IMG/VR virus record: IMGVR_UViG_3300044631_001997
Span: 1 to 37,734 of that record
Reading direction: 5' to 3' (one strand)
DNA length: 37,734 bases
DNA from: a virus
A program made the position numbers and the translations under genes. Shown here in pieces: positions 7,897 to 16,221 of the stretch (within the stretch, counting starts at the first letter, position 1; the number at the start of each line of letters is the position of its first letter). The notes under the pieces were generated by a model. The model was given only the letters and a program-made list of their open reading frames with translations. It searched no databases and had not been told where the DNA came from.

Positions 7897-9539
7897 ACGA
7901 TCTCCACGTCCTGCATGACCGTGATGACCACCGGCTTCTTGCCGGTGAGCTTGCGACCGCCCACGTCGATCTGCACGGTTGAGAGGTCGTAGCCCGCGGC
8001 AGCCAGAGCGTCCACGAGGAGGTGGAGCGCCGCCCGGATGTCGTCAGCCGCTACGGTCTTATCCGGCGTGGTCTGGGCCGGCACAGGCGCCAACGGCGGC
8101 GCAGGCGCGGGAGCTTTCACAGGCTGGGCCAGTGCGTGCAGGCGCCGGAACTCTGCCGTGGTCAGCGAAGTCCACGGCATCCCGACACGCGCCAAGTGGT
8201 TCTTCAGCTTCTGCTTGGGGAGGTGGGGGTAGTCCTTCAGGAAGCCCAACGCTACCTCCTCGTGGGACTTGGAGCCCGCGATGGGGTCAGGGGCGGCAGC
8301 GCGGGGGGTGGCGGCGATGCGGGCGGCGGGGGCGGGGGCGACGGGAGCCGCGCGCTCCTTGAACATCTCGCGGACGGCTTCGAGGCGCGCTGGGTAGACC
8401 ACCGTCGGGTCCTGCTTGGACGAGCCGAAGACGAGGATGCCACACGCGCGGCGCAGCAGGGCAAGCTGCGGCGGGGCGATGGTCGGGAACTCCTCGGTGA
8501 CGTCCACCGTCGGGTCGTCCGCGAGGAACTTCAACGCCTTCTGGAACAGGGAGCTTGGCGGCAGGGTGGCGAGGTCGACCGGCCCCTGGTCCACGAAGAA
8601 TCCCGGAAGGCCGGTGTCCGGATGGGGCAACTTCGCCTCGTCACACGCCGCGTAGAAGGCGGGCTGGAGGTAGATGCCGCCGCTCTGTGAGTTCCCCAGC
8701 ACCGTGTCGATCCCGAGTTCCCGTCGAGCAGCTCGGCTCCGCTCCGCGGAGAGGCCGAACTTCTCATGGAGCACATGGAACGGCGCGCTGGGGTTGTGGA
8801 GGAGGAAGGTGCGGACATTGGACGGCGTAGCCGGCGGCATGGTGATCTCGGTGTTGGGAGGGGGAGGCGAGAGCGCCGGTGGGATGTTGCGGTCACGGCA
8901 GGCGTTTCGGTAGATGGGCCAGTCGAACGGGTGGGCGCCGACGTCGAGGAGTGCTCGGTGGAGCTGCTCGTCGGGCACGTTGAGGAGCGTAGGCGTGTCC
9001 TCGACTTCGCGGGGGAATGTCGCTGCGACCTCAGCTCGGATCACCTTGCGGTAGTTCTCGAACGTGTCGCTCGGCTGTCGGCAGGCCAGATCTCGGAGCC
9101 GAGCGTTCTTCCAGCGAGCCACGGCGGCCTTCTCGTCGGCCGTGAGCGTAGCTGGGGCCGGTTCCACGGCGGGCGCAACCGGGACAGGCACCGGGTTGCT
9201 GGAGTAGGTGAAGCCGGCCCGCCGGAACGACTCGATGCACTCGGTCGCCTTGAACGAGCCCGTCACGGTGGGGACTCCGGCAGCTTTCGCCATCGCCGCG
9301 CCTTGCTGGGAGAGGGAGTGGCTCGACTGGGAGATCATCAGGAACACCAGCTCACACCCAGCCGGTATGCCACCCGTCGCGGGGGGCTTATGGCTCCAGT
9401 GCCACTGGACCAGTACGGGCCGCCCATCCTTGCGAAACTTCGAGAGGACGTTGGGAAGTGTACGGTTGGCGAAGCCGTTGTCTCCGCCAACCACGAGGGC
9501 TTTGATCGGAGAGAGCGGGGCAGGTTTGGAGTCGGTCAT
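7893..9539 (-). CDS. DUF2325-like multidomain protein of unknown function
   Basis: 548 residues, ATG 6 nt after a strong -10. The first ~100 residues resemble DUF2325: the opening beta strand and Gly-rich turn IKALVVGGDNGFA, a middle segment GCELVFLMISQSSHSLS, and AKAAGVPTV near the end. After a Pro/Ala/Val linker come two or three helical modules, one like a helix-turn-helix (FHVLHEKFGLSAERSRAARR). A second Pro/Ala-rich linker precedes the beta-like C-terminus (VGGRKLTGKKPVVITVM). This looks like a scaffold or DNA-associated protein built from beads on flexible linkers. The DUF2325 match is by eye and tentative. Confidence 0.7.
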   Translation of the reverse strand: MTDSKPAPLSPIKALVVGGDNGFANRTLPNVLSKFRKDGRPVLVQWHWSHKPPATGGIPAGCELVFLMISQSSHSLSQQGAAMAKAAGVPTVTGSFKATECIESFRRAGFTYSSNPVPVPVAPAVEPAPATLTADEKAAVARWKNARLRDLACRQPSDTFENYRKVIRAEVAATFPREVEDTPTLLNVPDEQLHRALLDVGAHPFDWPIYRNACRDRNIPPALSPPPPNTEITMPPATPSNVRTFLLHNPSAPFHVLHEKFGLSAERSRAARRELGIDTVLGNSQSGGIYLQPAFYAACDEAKLPHPDTGLPGFFVDQGPVDLATLPPSSLFQKALKFLADDPTVDVTEEFPTIAPPQLALLRRACGILVFGSSKQDPTVVYPARLEAVREMFKERAAPVAPAPAARIAATPRAAAPDPIAGSKSHEEVALGFLKDYPHLPKQKLKNHLARVGMPWTSLTTAEFRRLHALAQPVKAPAPAPPLAPVPAQTTPDKTVAADDIRAALHLLVDALAAAGYDLSTVQIDVGGRKLTGKKPVVITVMQDVEIV

Positions 9540-9545
9540 GGGGCA

Positions 9546-9574
9546 ATCCTATCCTGGGTCCAGTTGTTTGTCAA
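9546..9574 (-). promoter_or_regulatory. Strong leaderless-type promoter
   Basis: TTGACA (9569-9574), 17-nt spacer, TAGGAT (9546-9551), then 6 nt to the ATG. It fits the 48-bp gap between two genes and is the best match in the window to the shared promoter pattern. Confidence 0.75.
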
Positions 9575-9587
9575 TCATGTATCTACA

Positions 9588-11627
9588 TTATTCGTCATCA
9601 TCATCGTAGAACGTCAGCTTTCCAATGATGCTCGCCACGATGGCCTCTTGGTCCTCGATGCCGCCAAGCACCGCCCCCGCGGCCGCGAGTTCCGAGTCGA
9701 GGACGATCTTCTCGATGGCGGGGAGCTTGCTGATGAGGATGCCCGCGACGTGCTCGTCAATCGTCTGCTCTGCGATCACGTAGTACACGATGCAGGGCCG
9801 GTCCTGCCCTTGACGGAAGAACCTGCCTTCCCACTGCCGCAACTGCCCCGGTGTGTACGGGAGCATCACGAAGAACGCGGCATCCGTCCGCTGGAGGTTG
9901 ATGGACTCTCCGAACGCATCGCCGGTCCCGACGAACACGCACGGCCCTGTGTGGTCCATGTAGTCGTCTACGATCTGCTGGCGCAGCGTGTCTGGCTGGC
10001 CGCCGTGGGCCGCCCAGATCTGCACGTCCTTCCCGAGCACCCGGCGCAGCTCCTTGCCCAGCTCTTCGCAGTCTCGGCGGCGAGCCGTGAAGAGCACGAC
10101 CTTGTGTCCCGAGCGGACGTGATCCTCCACGTACGAGCAGACGACCTTCCGCTTCTTGCTTGCGGCCTCGGCGAGCTTCACCTCGATGACGGCGTTCGCC
10201 CCGCGCGCCTTGGCCTCTCTGATCTCTCGAACGAAGTCGCCAGAGGGCGCGCACTGGTCTTCCGGCGCCACGTAGAGCGAGATTCTCCGCTTCGGCGGGA
10301 GGTTCTTGTGCGTTTCAGCGTACTCGACCCGGTGGACGACGTACCGCAGGCGCTCCACCAACTCGTCGGGGTTGCTGATTCCCTTCGCGTCCATGAAGCC
10401 GTTGTTGTCGCGATGCTTGTTGCAGTAGCGCTTCTCGAAAGAATCGGCGTTGCCCCAAGCATCCGGCTCGGCGAAATCGAGCTGCGACCAGAAGTCTTGC
10501 AGCAGGTTCTTCACGGGCGTAGCTGTCGTGCAGATTCGGCGGCGCACGGATGCCATGCGCGCCAGCTCTCCCCCCGCGACGCTCATGTTGTTCTTGGGGA
10601 CGATCATGGTCCGCGAGCCTTCGTCCTCCGCGATGAAGCCTCCTCGCGACTTCGCCTCCGCGGCCTGCGTCTCGATGACGCTCCGGGAGCCTTCGACGTC
10701 CGAGTCCATCTCCGGCATCGAGCCGAGCGGGATTCGATCCCAGCGCTTGCTGGACTTCCCGCGGTGGCTCTCGTCGAACACGACGATCTCCGGTTTGAGC
10801 TGGCGAAGGAGCGGCAAGTAGCTGGCGAGCGTGTCCCACCCCACGATCACGAAGGGACGAGATTCGGTTTCAGCGCAGCGTTCGAGGTACCGGTCGAACG
10901 TGCTCTCGAACGCTGCATGGATGCGCTTCTGGCGGTCCAGCGCTCGGGCAAGCTGTCTGTCGAGGCGGTGGATGGTGTCCTTGGCCTCCCGCTCGGCTGC
11001 ACGCAGCCGCTTCTCGTCTCGGGGGGTCGCCCCTGTGAGGTCGAGGAACACGGCAGGGTCGGTAGCCCCGCGGCGGAGCTGCCGCAGCTCGTCTACCCGC
11101 CGGTCAATGCTCTCCGGCGACTCCGACGAGGTGTTGCGGAGGATGTAGGGCTGGACCGTGGTGAACCGCGCCAGCTCGCGGGACATCTGGACACGCGCGC
11201 TCGACTTGGTGACGAACACGACCGCCCCCGACGTCAGCAGCGCGAGGAGGTACGCCGTCAGCGTCTTCCCTGCGCCCGTCGCGTGGTGGATGTGGAAGCC
11301 CGGGAGGCTCGCGCCCTTGAGCAGCGCCCCCTTCTGGTGGTCGAGCAGGAAACCCGGCTCCAGAACGTCTGGACGGGCCTCTCCGCCCGTCCTGAGCGCC
11401 TCCTCGACCTGCTCCCATGTCCAAGGCGTCTGCGGAGCCTGCGCCCACGAGACTGCGTGGTAGATGAGCCCGAGCCGATCTACCGCCTTGATGGCGTGCC
11501 ACGGCGCCCAGATCTGGCCTCGAAAGAACTTGACTCCTGGGATCGCGCAGACGGCAACCCGCGCGTCCTCGGAGAGAGGGCCCGTCGTGAGGTGGGCGTA
11601 GGCGCACTTCGGCGGCTTAGGGGGCAT
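9588..11627 (-). CDS. SNF2-type DEAD/H helicase with possible HARP-like N-terminus
   Basis: 679 residues. Helicase motifs are in order: motif I HHATGAGKT (~113-121), motif II VVFDESH, motif III TATP, and in the second lobe GESINLQRTDAAFF and QWEGRFFRQGQ (motifs V and VI). This is the layout of superfamily 2 SNF2 ATPases. The first ~50 residues (AIPGVKFFRGQIWAPWHAI) recall the HARP motif of SMARCAL1-like annealing helicases, which rewind forked DNA. A charged, probably coiled segment is inserted after motif Ia. The C-terminus is acidic (FYDDDDE). The likely role is remodelling replication forks or displacing proteins from DNA; the HARP match is suggestive only. Confidence 0.88.
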   Translation of the reverse strand: MPPKPPKCAYAHLTTGPLSEDARVAVCAIPGVKFFRGQIWAPWHAIKAVDRLGLIYHAVSWAQAPQTPWTWEQVEEALRTGGEARPDVLEPGFLLDHQKGALLKGASLPGFHIHHATGAGKTLTAYLLALLTSGAVVFVTKSSARVQMSRELARFTTVQPYILRNTSSESPESIDRRVDELRQLRRGATDPAVFLDLTGATPRDEKRLRAAEREAKDTIHRLDRQLARALDRQKRIHAAFESTFDRYLERCAETESRPFVIVGWDTLASYLPLLRQLKPEIVVFDESHRGKSSKRWDRIPLGSMPEMDSDVEGSRSVIETQAAEAKSRGGFIAEDEGSRTMIVPKNNMSVAGGELARMASVRRRICTTATPVKNLLQDFWSQLDFAEPDAWGNADSFEKRYCNKHRDNNGFMDAKGISNPDELVERLRYVVHRVEYAETHKNLPPKRRISLYVAPEDQCAPSGDFVREIREAKARGANAVIEVKLAEAASKKRKVVCSYVEDHVRSGHKVVLFTARRRDCEELGKELRRVLGKDVQIWAAHGGQPDTLRQQIVDDYMDHTGPCVFVGTGDAFGESINLQRTDAAFFVMLPYTPGQLRQWEGRFFRQGQDRPCIVYYVIAEQTIDEHVAGILISKLPAIEKIVLDSELAAAGAVLGGIEDQEAIVASIIGKLTFYDDDDE

Positions 11628-12048
11628 CCTTCTCGCGGTCCTCGATCCACTTGAGGACCCTCGGATCCTTCGGCGAGATCGTGAGAAGAAGCGCTTGCGC
11701 CCGGTCGAGGAGCGTGCGGGAATCGAACGCGCGGTTCCGTCGCGCCTTGACGCCAGCCGCCGCTTCGAGGAGGCGAAGCTCGACGCGCCCGAGGGCGAAG
11801 GCCGTTCGGTTGCGGCGCGTCAGAAGCTCGCTCCGGTTGCCCATGCCCTCCCGGAGGTTCAGGTTCGCCGCGCGGAGAGAGGTCTGGATCTTCAGCTTCT
11901 TCCGGACGAGAGCGAGCCGCCAGCGAACGGCATTCTCTGGCTCGCGCAGCTCCGCCGCCATCTCTGGCGAGACTTGCTCGGGCCGCATCGTGTCGTCCTC
12001 GACCAGCTCATTGAAGGGCGCATCGAGCAAGGTTGCGACGGTGTTCAT
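11617..12048 (-). CDS. Hypothetical Arg/Leu-rich helical protein
   Basis: 143 residues, overlapping the helicase start by 11 nt. It is almost entirely helical and rich in Arg, Leu, Ala and Glu (AVRWRLALVRKKLKIQTSL, VELRLLEAAAGVKARRNR), consistent with a coiled coil or small DNA-binding protein. The acidic N-terminus may be flexible. It probably works with the following helicase, given the overlap. No family is recognised. The 88 bp upstream (12049-12136) contain no obvious promoter. Confidence 0.6.
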   Translation of the reverse strand: MNTVATLLDAPFNELVEDDTMRPEQVSPEMAAELREPENAVRWRLALVRKKLKIQTSLRAANLNLREGMGNRSELLTRRNRTAFALGRVELRLLEAAAGVKARRNRAFDSRTLLDRAQALLLTISPKDPRVLKWIEDREKDAP

Positions 12049-12136
12049 GGCTCACAGGTGGAGGGAGGGCAGGCTCCCGGAAACGGGCCTTTGGGTGCGC
12101 GTGAAGCGGTGGGAAGCACGCCACCGAACAGAGGAA

Positions 12137-12472
12137 TCACGCGCAGGCTACGTTCCCGGGAGCTTGCCAAGGTGAGAGCCCGGCCAACCAGCGCGGGCGA
12201 AGGTGAAAGATGGGGTCGCCAGAGATGGCGTCCCACCCAACGTAACCACTGCACTGCTCGGAAGCCCGCTCGAACAACTCGGCGTCGAGGATCTCCTGCT
12301 GACCGCAGGAACCACAAACCAGAAGGTCCGCACAGGTGTCGAGCAGGTCGAGTCCGATCTCCTCCATGAGGTAGTCGATGGCAGCCGCCGTCGCCGGCAT
12401 CCCAGCCCGGTGGCGGTGGAAGGCACCACAGGCCGGGCACAGCTCCAGCTCTGCTTCGAGGATGCGGCTCAT
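12137..12472 (-). CDS. Zinc-ribbon protein
   Basis: 111 residues, with ATG overlapping the vWA gene stop (ATGA). Two CxxC knuckles (CPAC at 12-15 and CGSC near 53-56) frame a helical stretch (AAAIDYLMEEIGLDLLDTC), so one zinc site is likely. The C-terminal part is acidic, then aromatic (YVGWDAISGDPIFHL). Its function is unknown; its position suggests it assists the vWA protein or the helicase. Confidence 0.65.
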   Translation of the reverse strand: MSRILEAELELCPACGAFHRHRAGMPATAAAIDYLMEEIGLDLLDTCADLLVCGSCGQQEILDAELFERASEQCSGYVGWDAISGDPIFHLRPRWLAGLSPWQAPGNVACA

Positions 12473-14952
12473 TCGGCTTCGACGGACGAGATTGCCTTCG
12501 CCGCAGCCACACCTGCCGGGGTCGAGAAGGGGACGTTCTCCGCGTAGACGCCAAGGACCATCAGCGTCTGTCCCTCGATCTTGTCGAGGACGAAGAAGGT
12601 GCCGTTCTCCTTCTGCTTCTTGGTCAGGCCGAGCGTCGGGATGCGCGCCTTGAGGCTGTCAGCATCGAGCGCCGGCACCTCGCCCCAGGTGTCGGGGAGC
12701 ATGCCGGTGGAACCGATGTAGAACGCAGCGGGCCGGACCTGACTGCTGTAGAGGCCCTCCTGGTACTCCTCGACGTACTTCTTGATCTCGACGAGCTTCT
12801 CCGGCAGGTAGTCCGCGAGCCACTTGCCCGAGTAGCCGGTCTCCTTGAGCAGCGCCGTGATGGTCATGAAGTGCTCCTTGTTGTACCCGACGCGGAAGAA
12901 GTCACAGATGTACGGGAGGGTGAAGGCATCCACCGAGTTGAGCTTCTTCGGCGGCGTCAGCGAGATCGAGACGCCATCCGCGAGCGCATCAGCGACCGTG
13001 AACTTCTCCAGCTCCTTGTCGTCCTTCTTGGCCGTCAGGTATCGCTGCACCGCCGCGTTGGCCGAGTACAGGTCTCCGAGCCCCGCGATGTCCGTCCCGA
13101 GGAACTCGACCTTGTAGCTCGTCCGGAGGTCTACCAACCCCGTCGCCACGGCAACGGCCAGATCGGTGTAGGGCGTCGTCGTCGGCGGCGAGAAGTTGAG
13201 CTTGGCCGTGAGGTCGTGCGCCGACAGATCGGCCTTCTGCTCGTCCGTCAGGTCGAGAGCGGCCTCGCCGCCGGCCGGAAGAGCGGCGTTGATGAGGCTC
13301 AGCAGGATCTTGCAGCCGGCGAGCTGGCTGAACACGTCCATGGGCGGAGCTAGGTCGCTGGCGTAGTCGAGGACCGGAAGCTCGGTCAGGTCGATGACGT
13401 GGGGCTGGCCGGGTCGGAAGCCGTTGTCTTCCGCCACACCGAGGGAGACGAGCGATCGCCAGAGGCTCTGGGTCGCCACGAAGATCGGGAGCACCTTGGC
13501 GTTGACCGTACCGTCTCCGACGAGGGTGTAGAAGTTGTGCTGGCGCAGATCGAGCTTCTGTCCTCCCACCATCGGGATGACCTTGCCCGTCTTGGCGTCG
13601 GTCAGGTTCGCCTTCTGCGTCACGAGCATGTTGATCGTAGCCGTGGAGTTGTTGAACTCGAACGCCGAGACCGAGAGGCAGGTCTGGTCCTCCGTGCTCA
13701 CCAGATTGTATGACGCGGGGACGAAGGTGGTCTCGTTCGTCTCCGGGTCGGTCACCCAGCTCCCCTGAAGACGCTTCAGCCCGCGCTTCTGGTAGCCCGC
13801 GAGGAAGGTGGGGAGGTCGAGAGACCACGAGTTCCGGTGGTGGAGGAGGATGTCGCAGAGCTGCGGGATCGAACACTTCCCTCCCGACAGCCCGTAGCCG
13901 GTGCCCTCCGCGGTGTAGACACCAGGACGACCGTAGAGCGCCCCGTCGAGGGCCTCAGCGAAGTCCGCGAGCTGCTCCGGCGTGATGGCCTTGGCGAACT
14001 GCCCGAGCCGGGCGTCGCGGGTCGTGACGAAGGCGTACTTCGCGTCGTTGAGGCGGCCGGCGGCCAGCGAGGTACGGGCGAAGGCGTAGATGGGCGTGAG
14101 GTCGCCGTTCTCGACTTCCTGCGACTTGCGGTAGGCCGCTTCCGTTACCTGCCGGAAGCGCCAGACCCGCGGCGTCTCGTCGGGGCTCAGGCCGCGGAGC
14201 GTGATGTCCTGCGCGGTCCCGTTGACCTTGCGCGCCTTCGGGGCGTAGGCGACCTGCCACGAGCCGTCGGAGTCCAACGTGACCGAAGGCACGGTGCGGC
14301 CGGCGAGCAGCTTGGACGTGTCGTGGAGCGCTTGGTAGACGTCCTTGGCAGTCGAAGCTCGGACCATCTTGCCGGAGAGCGCGTTGGCCATTCGATCGAG
14401 CAGAACGTAGTCACACCAGCCGCCATAGGCGATGGTGTTCACGAACACGTTCTTGGCCGGGCGCATCTGTTCGATCCAACGGTCGATGGCGCGCTGCTCC
14501 AGCGTCGGGGAACGGTCGTTGAAATAGCCGTCGGTGTGGACGCTGACGCCGGTCGTCTCGGTAGGGCGGACGAGCTTGGAGGCGTACTCCAGAGCCTGCG
14601 AGACGCAGGTGAACGCGGTGGCGCGGAGCTGGCGGATCGACTCGACGTGGTGGGAGCCTGGAGCGAGGACATCCTGCACGGGCGTCCGCTCGAAGTGGAC
14701 CGTGAGGTCGCCCTGCGAGGAGTAGGACAACAGGCTGACGAGCTGGCCGGCGTTGGCGAACTCCTCGATGGTCAGCACCTTCTCGACCATCGAGCGAAGC
14801 TCGGTCATCGAGTAGTACATGGAGCCGGAGCGGTCGACCACGAGGATGTGGTGCCCGACCTCCGCGGAGAGCGAAACCGGAGGGAGCGTCCGCTCCTCGG
14901 CGATGAAGAACTTCTTGATCTGACCAGCGTAGTTTCGGAGGGCGAACTTCAT
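12469..14952 (-). CDS. Large von Willebrand factor A (MIDAS) protein
   Basis: 827 residues, preceded by GGAG. The first ~200 residues form a vWA domain: beta strand HILVVD, MIDAS DRSGSM at 40-45, a Thr-containing segment (RATAFTCVSQAL), and GVSVHTDGYFNDR holding the third metal-site Asp. The remaining ~600 residues have no motif I recognise. They mix beta-rich segments and helices (EQLADFAEALDGALYG, KYVEEYQEGLYSSQV). vWA proteins bind partners through a Mg-dependent site and often team with MoxR-type ATPases. None is nearby, but two helicases are in or next to this operon. A role as a protein-interaction scaffold is inferred. Confidence 0.82.
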   Translation of the reverse strand: MKFALRNYAGQIKKFFIAEERTLPPVSLSAEVGHHILVVDRSGSMYYSMTELRSMVEKVLTIEEFANAGQLVSLLSYSSQGDLTVHFERTPVQDVLAPGSHHVESIRQLRATAFTCVSQALEYASKLVRPTETTGVSVHTDGYFNDRSPTLEQRAIDRWIEQMRPAKNVFVNTIAYGGWCDYVLLDRMANALSGKMVRASTAKDVYQALHDTSKLLAGRTVPSVTLDSDGSWQVAYAPKARKVNGTAQDITLRGLSPDETPRVWRFRQVTEAAYRKSQEVENGDLTPIYAFARTSLAAGRLNDAKYAFVTTRDARLGQFAKAITPEQLADFAEALDGALYGRPGVYTAEGTGYGLSGGKCSIPQLCDILLHHRNSWSLDLPTFLAGYQKRGLKRLQGSWVTDPETNETTFVPASYNLVSTEDQTCLSVSAFEFNNSTATINMLVTQKANLTDAKTGKVIPMVGGQKLDLRQHNFYTLVGDGTVNAKVLPIFVATQSLWRSLVSLGVAEDNGFRPGQPHVIDLTELPVLDYASDLAPPMDVFSQLAGCKILLSLINAALPAGGEAALDLTDEQKADLSAHDLTAKLNFSPPTTTPYTDLAVAVATGLVDLRTSYKVEFLGTDIAGLGDLYSANAAVQRYLTAKKDDKELEKFTVADALADGVSISLTPPKKLNSVDAFTLPYICDFFRVGYNKEHFMTITALLKETGYSGKWLADYLPEKLVEIKKYVEEYQEGLYSSQVRPAAFYIGSTGMLPDTWGEVPALDADSLKARIPTLGLTKKQKENGTFFVLDKIEGQTLMVLGVYAENVPFSTPAGVAAAKAISSVEAE

Positions 14953-15063
14953 GGGGGTGCTCCGGGTGCAGGATGGCAGGTTGTGGGATCAGGGCGCACG
15001 AGTGCCCGAACCCCTGCTGCTGGTTGGGCGGCAGGGGTCAGCGGGCAGGGTCGGCGGGGAGCG

Positions 15064-16140
15064 CTACTTGACTTCGCGCAGTTCGGACTTGGCGAAGTTC
15101 GCCAGCTCTTCCCAGAGCGGGGTGAGCAGGGCGAAGAGCGGCGCGATGAGCTTGACCGAGTGGCCGATGACCGCGTAGCGGGCGGCGGCCTTGACCCCGT
15201 CGGCGTTCACCGGGATGCGCTCCGGGAACGTGGCGGCGAGGAAGTAGAGGAGCACCGGGGCACCGTAGGAGAGGCCGCGGCGGCCGAGAGGGGTCTTGAG
15301 CAGCGCCGGGTACATCGGCGCGCTGCCGAACTTGCTCTCGATGGTCTCGACGAGGCGGTCGGCCAGCTCGGACGCGAGCCCGGCCTTGATGCCCGTGGCG
15401 GTCGCCTCCTTGAGCATGTCGAGGGTTTCGGAAGCGGAGGCGGAGAAGTCGGCGGGGCGGTTGGCCATGTTGTTGTCCTTGCTGGTTGAAGATGGGGCGG
15501 CGGCGCCTGCGAGAGCGCCCAGTAGTTCGGAAGTCCGATCTGAGGGAGCACGCAAGACAGAGGTCGAGCGACACCACGAGGAGATCTGCGCGTCGGAGTA
15601 GTTCGTGGGCTTGCCGCTCACGGAGTTCCACTGGTTGAGGCCCGTCTTGCCAAAGAGCGTACCTACTACGCTCGTCTGGAGCGTCGAGCCGACAGCGGCC
15701 TGCTGGATGTCGTAGAGCGAGATGGTCATGGAAGGCTCCGGAGGAGTTGCAGGGACAGCAGGCCCCAGTTCAGTGACGATGATGTCCCCCGAAGTGAGGG
15801 TGCTGGTTTCTTCCCGCGCGTGCCGAGTCCATTCTCCAGCCAACGTAGATCGCATCCAGACCACAGATCCCGGAGGCAAGGAGCGGTACACCGCAGCGTC
15901 CTTCCCCTCTGGCACGGCGACCTGCGTCTGATGGAACAAGGCGGTAGGTTCGTCAGAGAGCTGACGGCTGGAAGCGAGACCACCAGCACGCATGATGAGC
16001 CGCCATGCAGGCTCATTCTCCGAGACCTTCTTGTAGGCATACGACGCAGTGCCAAGCATGATCTGCACGATCGACCCGAGACGAGCACCTTGTAGGTTCG
16101 ACAGGGTGGCTGGCAGGACTGGCAGGGTGGGGGGGTTCAT
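15064..16140 (-). CDS. Hypothetical protein with possible internal starts
   Basis: 358 residues. Three segments are visible: a beta-like N-terminal part with PPGSVVWMRSTLAGEW; a middle beginning MTISLYDIQQAAVGS (~residue 137); and a helical C-terminal part from Met225 (MANRPADFSASASETLDML), which ends in SELREVK and has a hydrophobic patch (LSYGAPVLLYFLAATF). Both internal methionines have purine-rich upstream sequence (AAGGA about 8 nt before Met225), so a separate 134-residue product from 15064-15468 is possible. No family is recognised. The 111 bp to the next gene (14953-15063) hold no promoter. Confidence 0.6.
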   Translation of the reverse strand: MNPPTLPVLPATLSNLQGARLGSIVQIMLGTASYAYKKVSENEPAWRLIMRAGGLASSRQLSDEPTALFHQTQVAVPEGKDAAVYRSLPPGSVVWMRSTLAGEWTRHAREETSTLTSGDIIVTELGPAVPATPPEPSMTISLYDIQQAAVGSTLQTSVVGTLFGKTGLNQWNSVSGKPTNYSDAQISSWCRSTSVLRAPSDRTSELLGALAGAAAPSSTSKDNNMANRPADFSASASETLDMLKEATATGIKAGLASELADRLVETIESKFGSAPMYPALLKTPLGRRGLSYGAPVLLYFLAATFPERIPVNADGVKAAARYAVIGHSVKLIAPLFALLTPLWEELANFAKSELREVK

Positions 16141-16152
16141 CTTGGTCCTCTT

Positions 16153-16180
16153 CTCTTATCTCGGTGGGCTGGCTTGTCAA
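16153..16180 (-). promoter_or_regulatory. Promoter of the 15064-16140 operon
   Basis: TTGACA (16175-16180), 16-nt spacer, TAAGAG (16153-16158). Here a short leader with AAGAGGA remains before the ATG, unlike the leaderless cases. The rest of 16159-16221 holds no other clear site. Confidence 0.5.
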
Positions 16181-16221
16181 TCCAGTCCATGCAGATATTT
16201 CAGTTCGGCTGATTATCTCGG

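Noticed and set aside
8766-11654. A 962-residue plus-strand ORF (also long plus ORFs at 276-2402, 2649-4199, 6400-7992 and 13837-15489)
   Set aside because: These lie opposite well-supported helicase, polymerase, nuclease and vWA genes. Their Arg/Val/Leu/His-rich composition has no motifs, as expected of antisense frames in GC-rich coding DNA.
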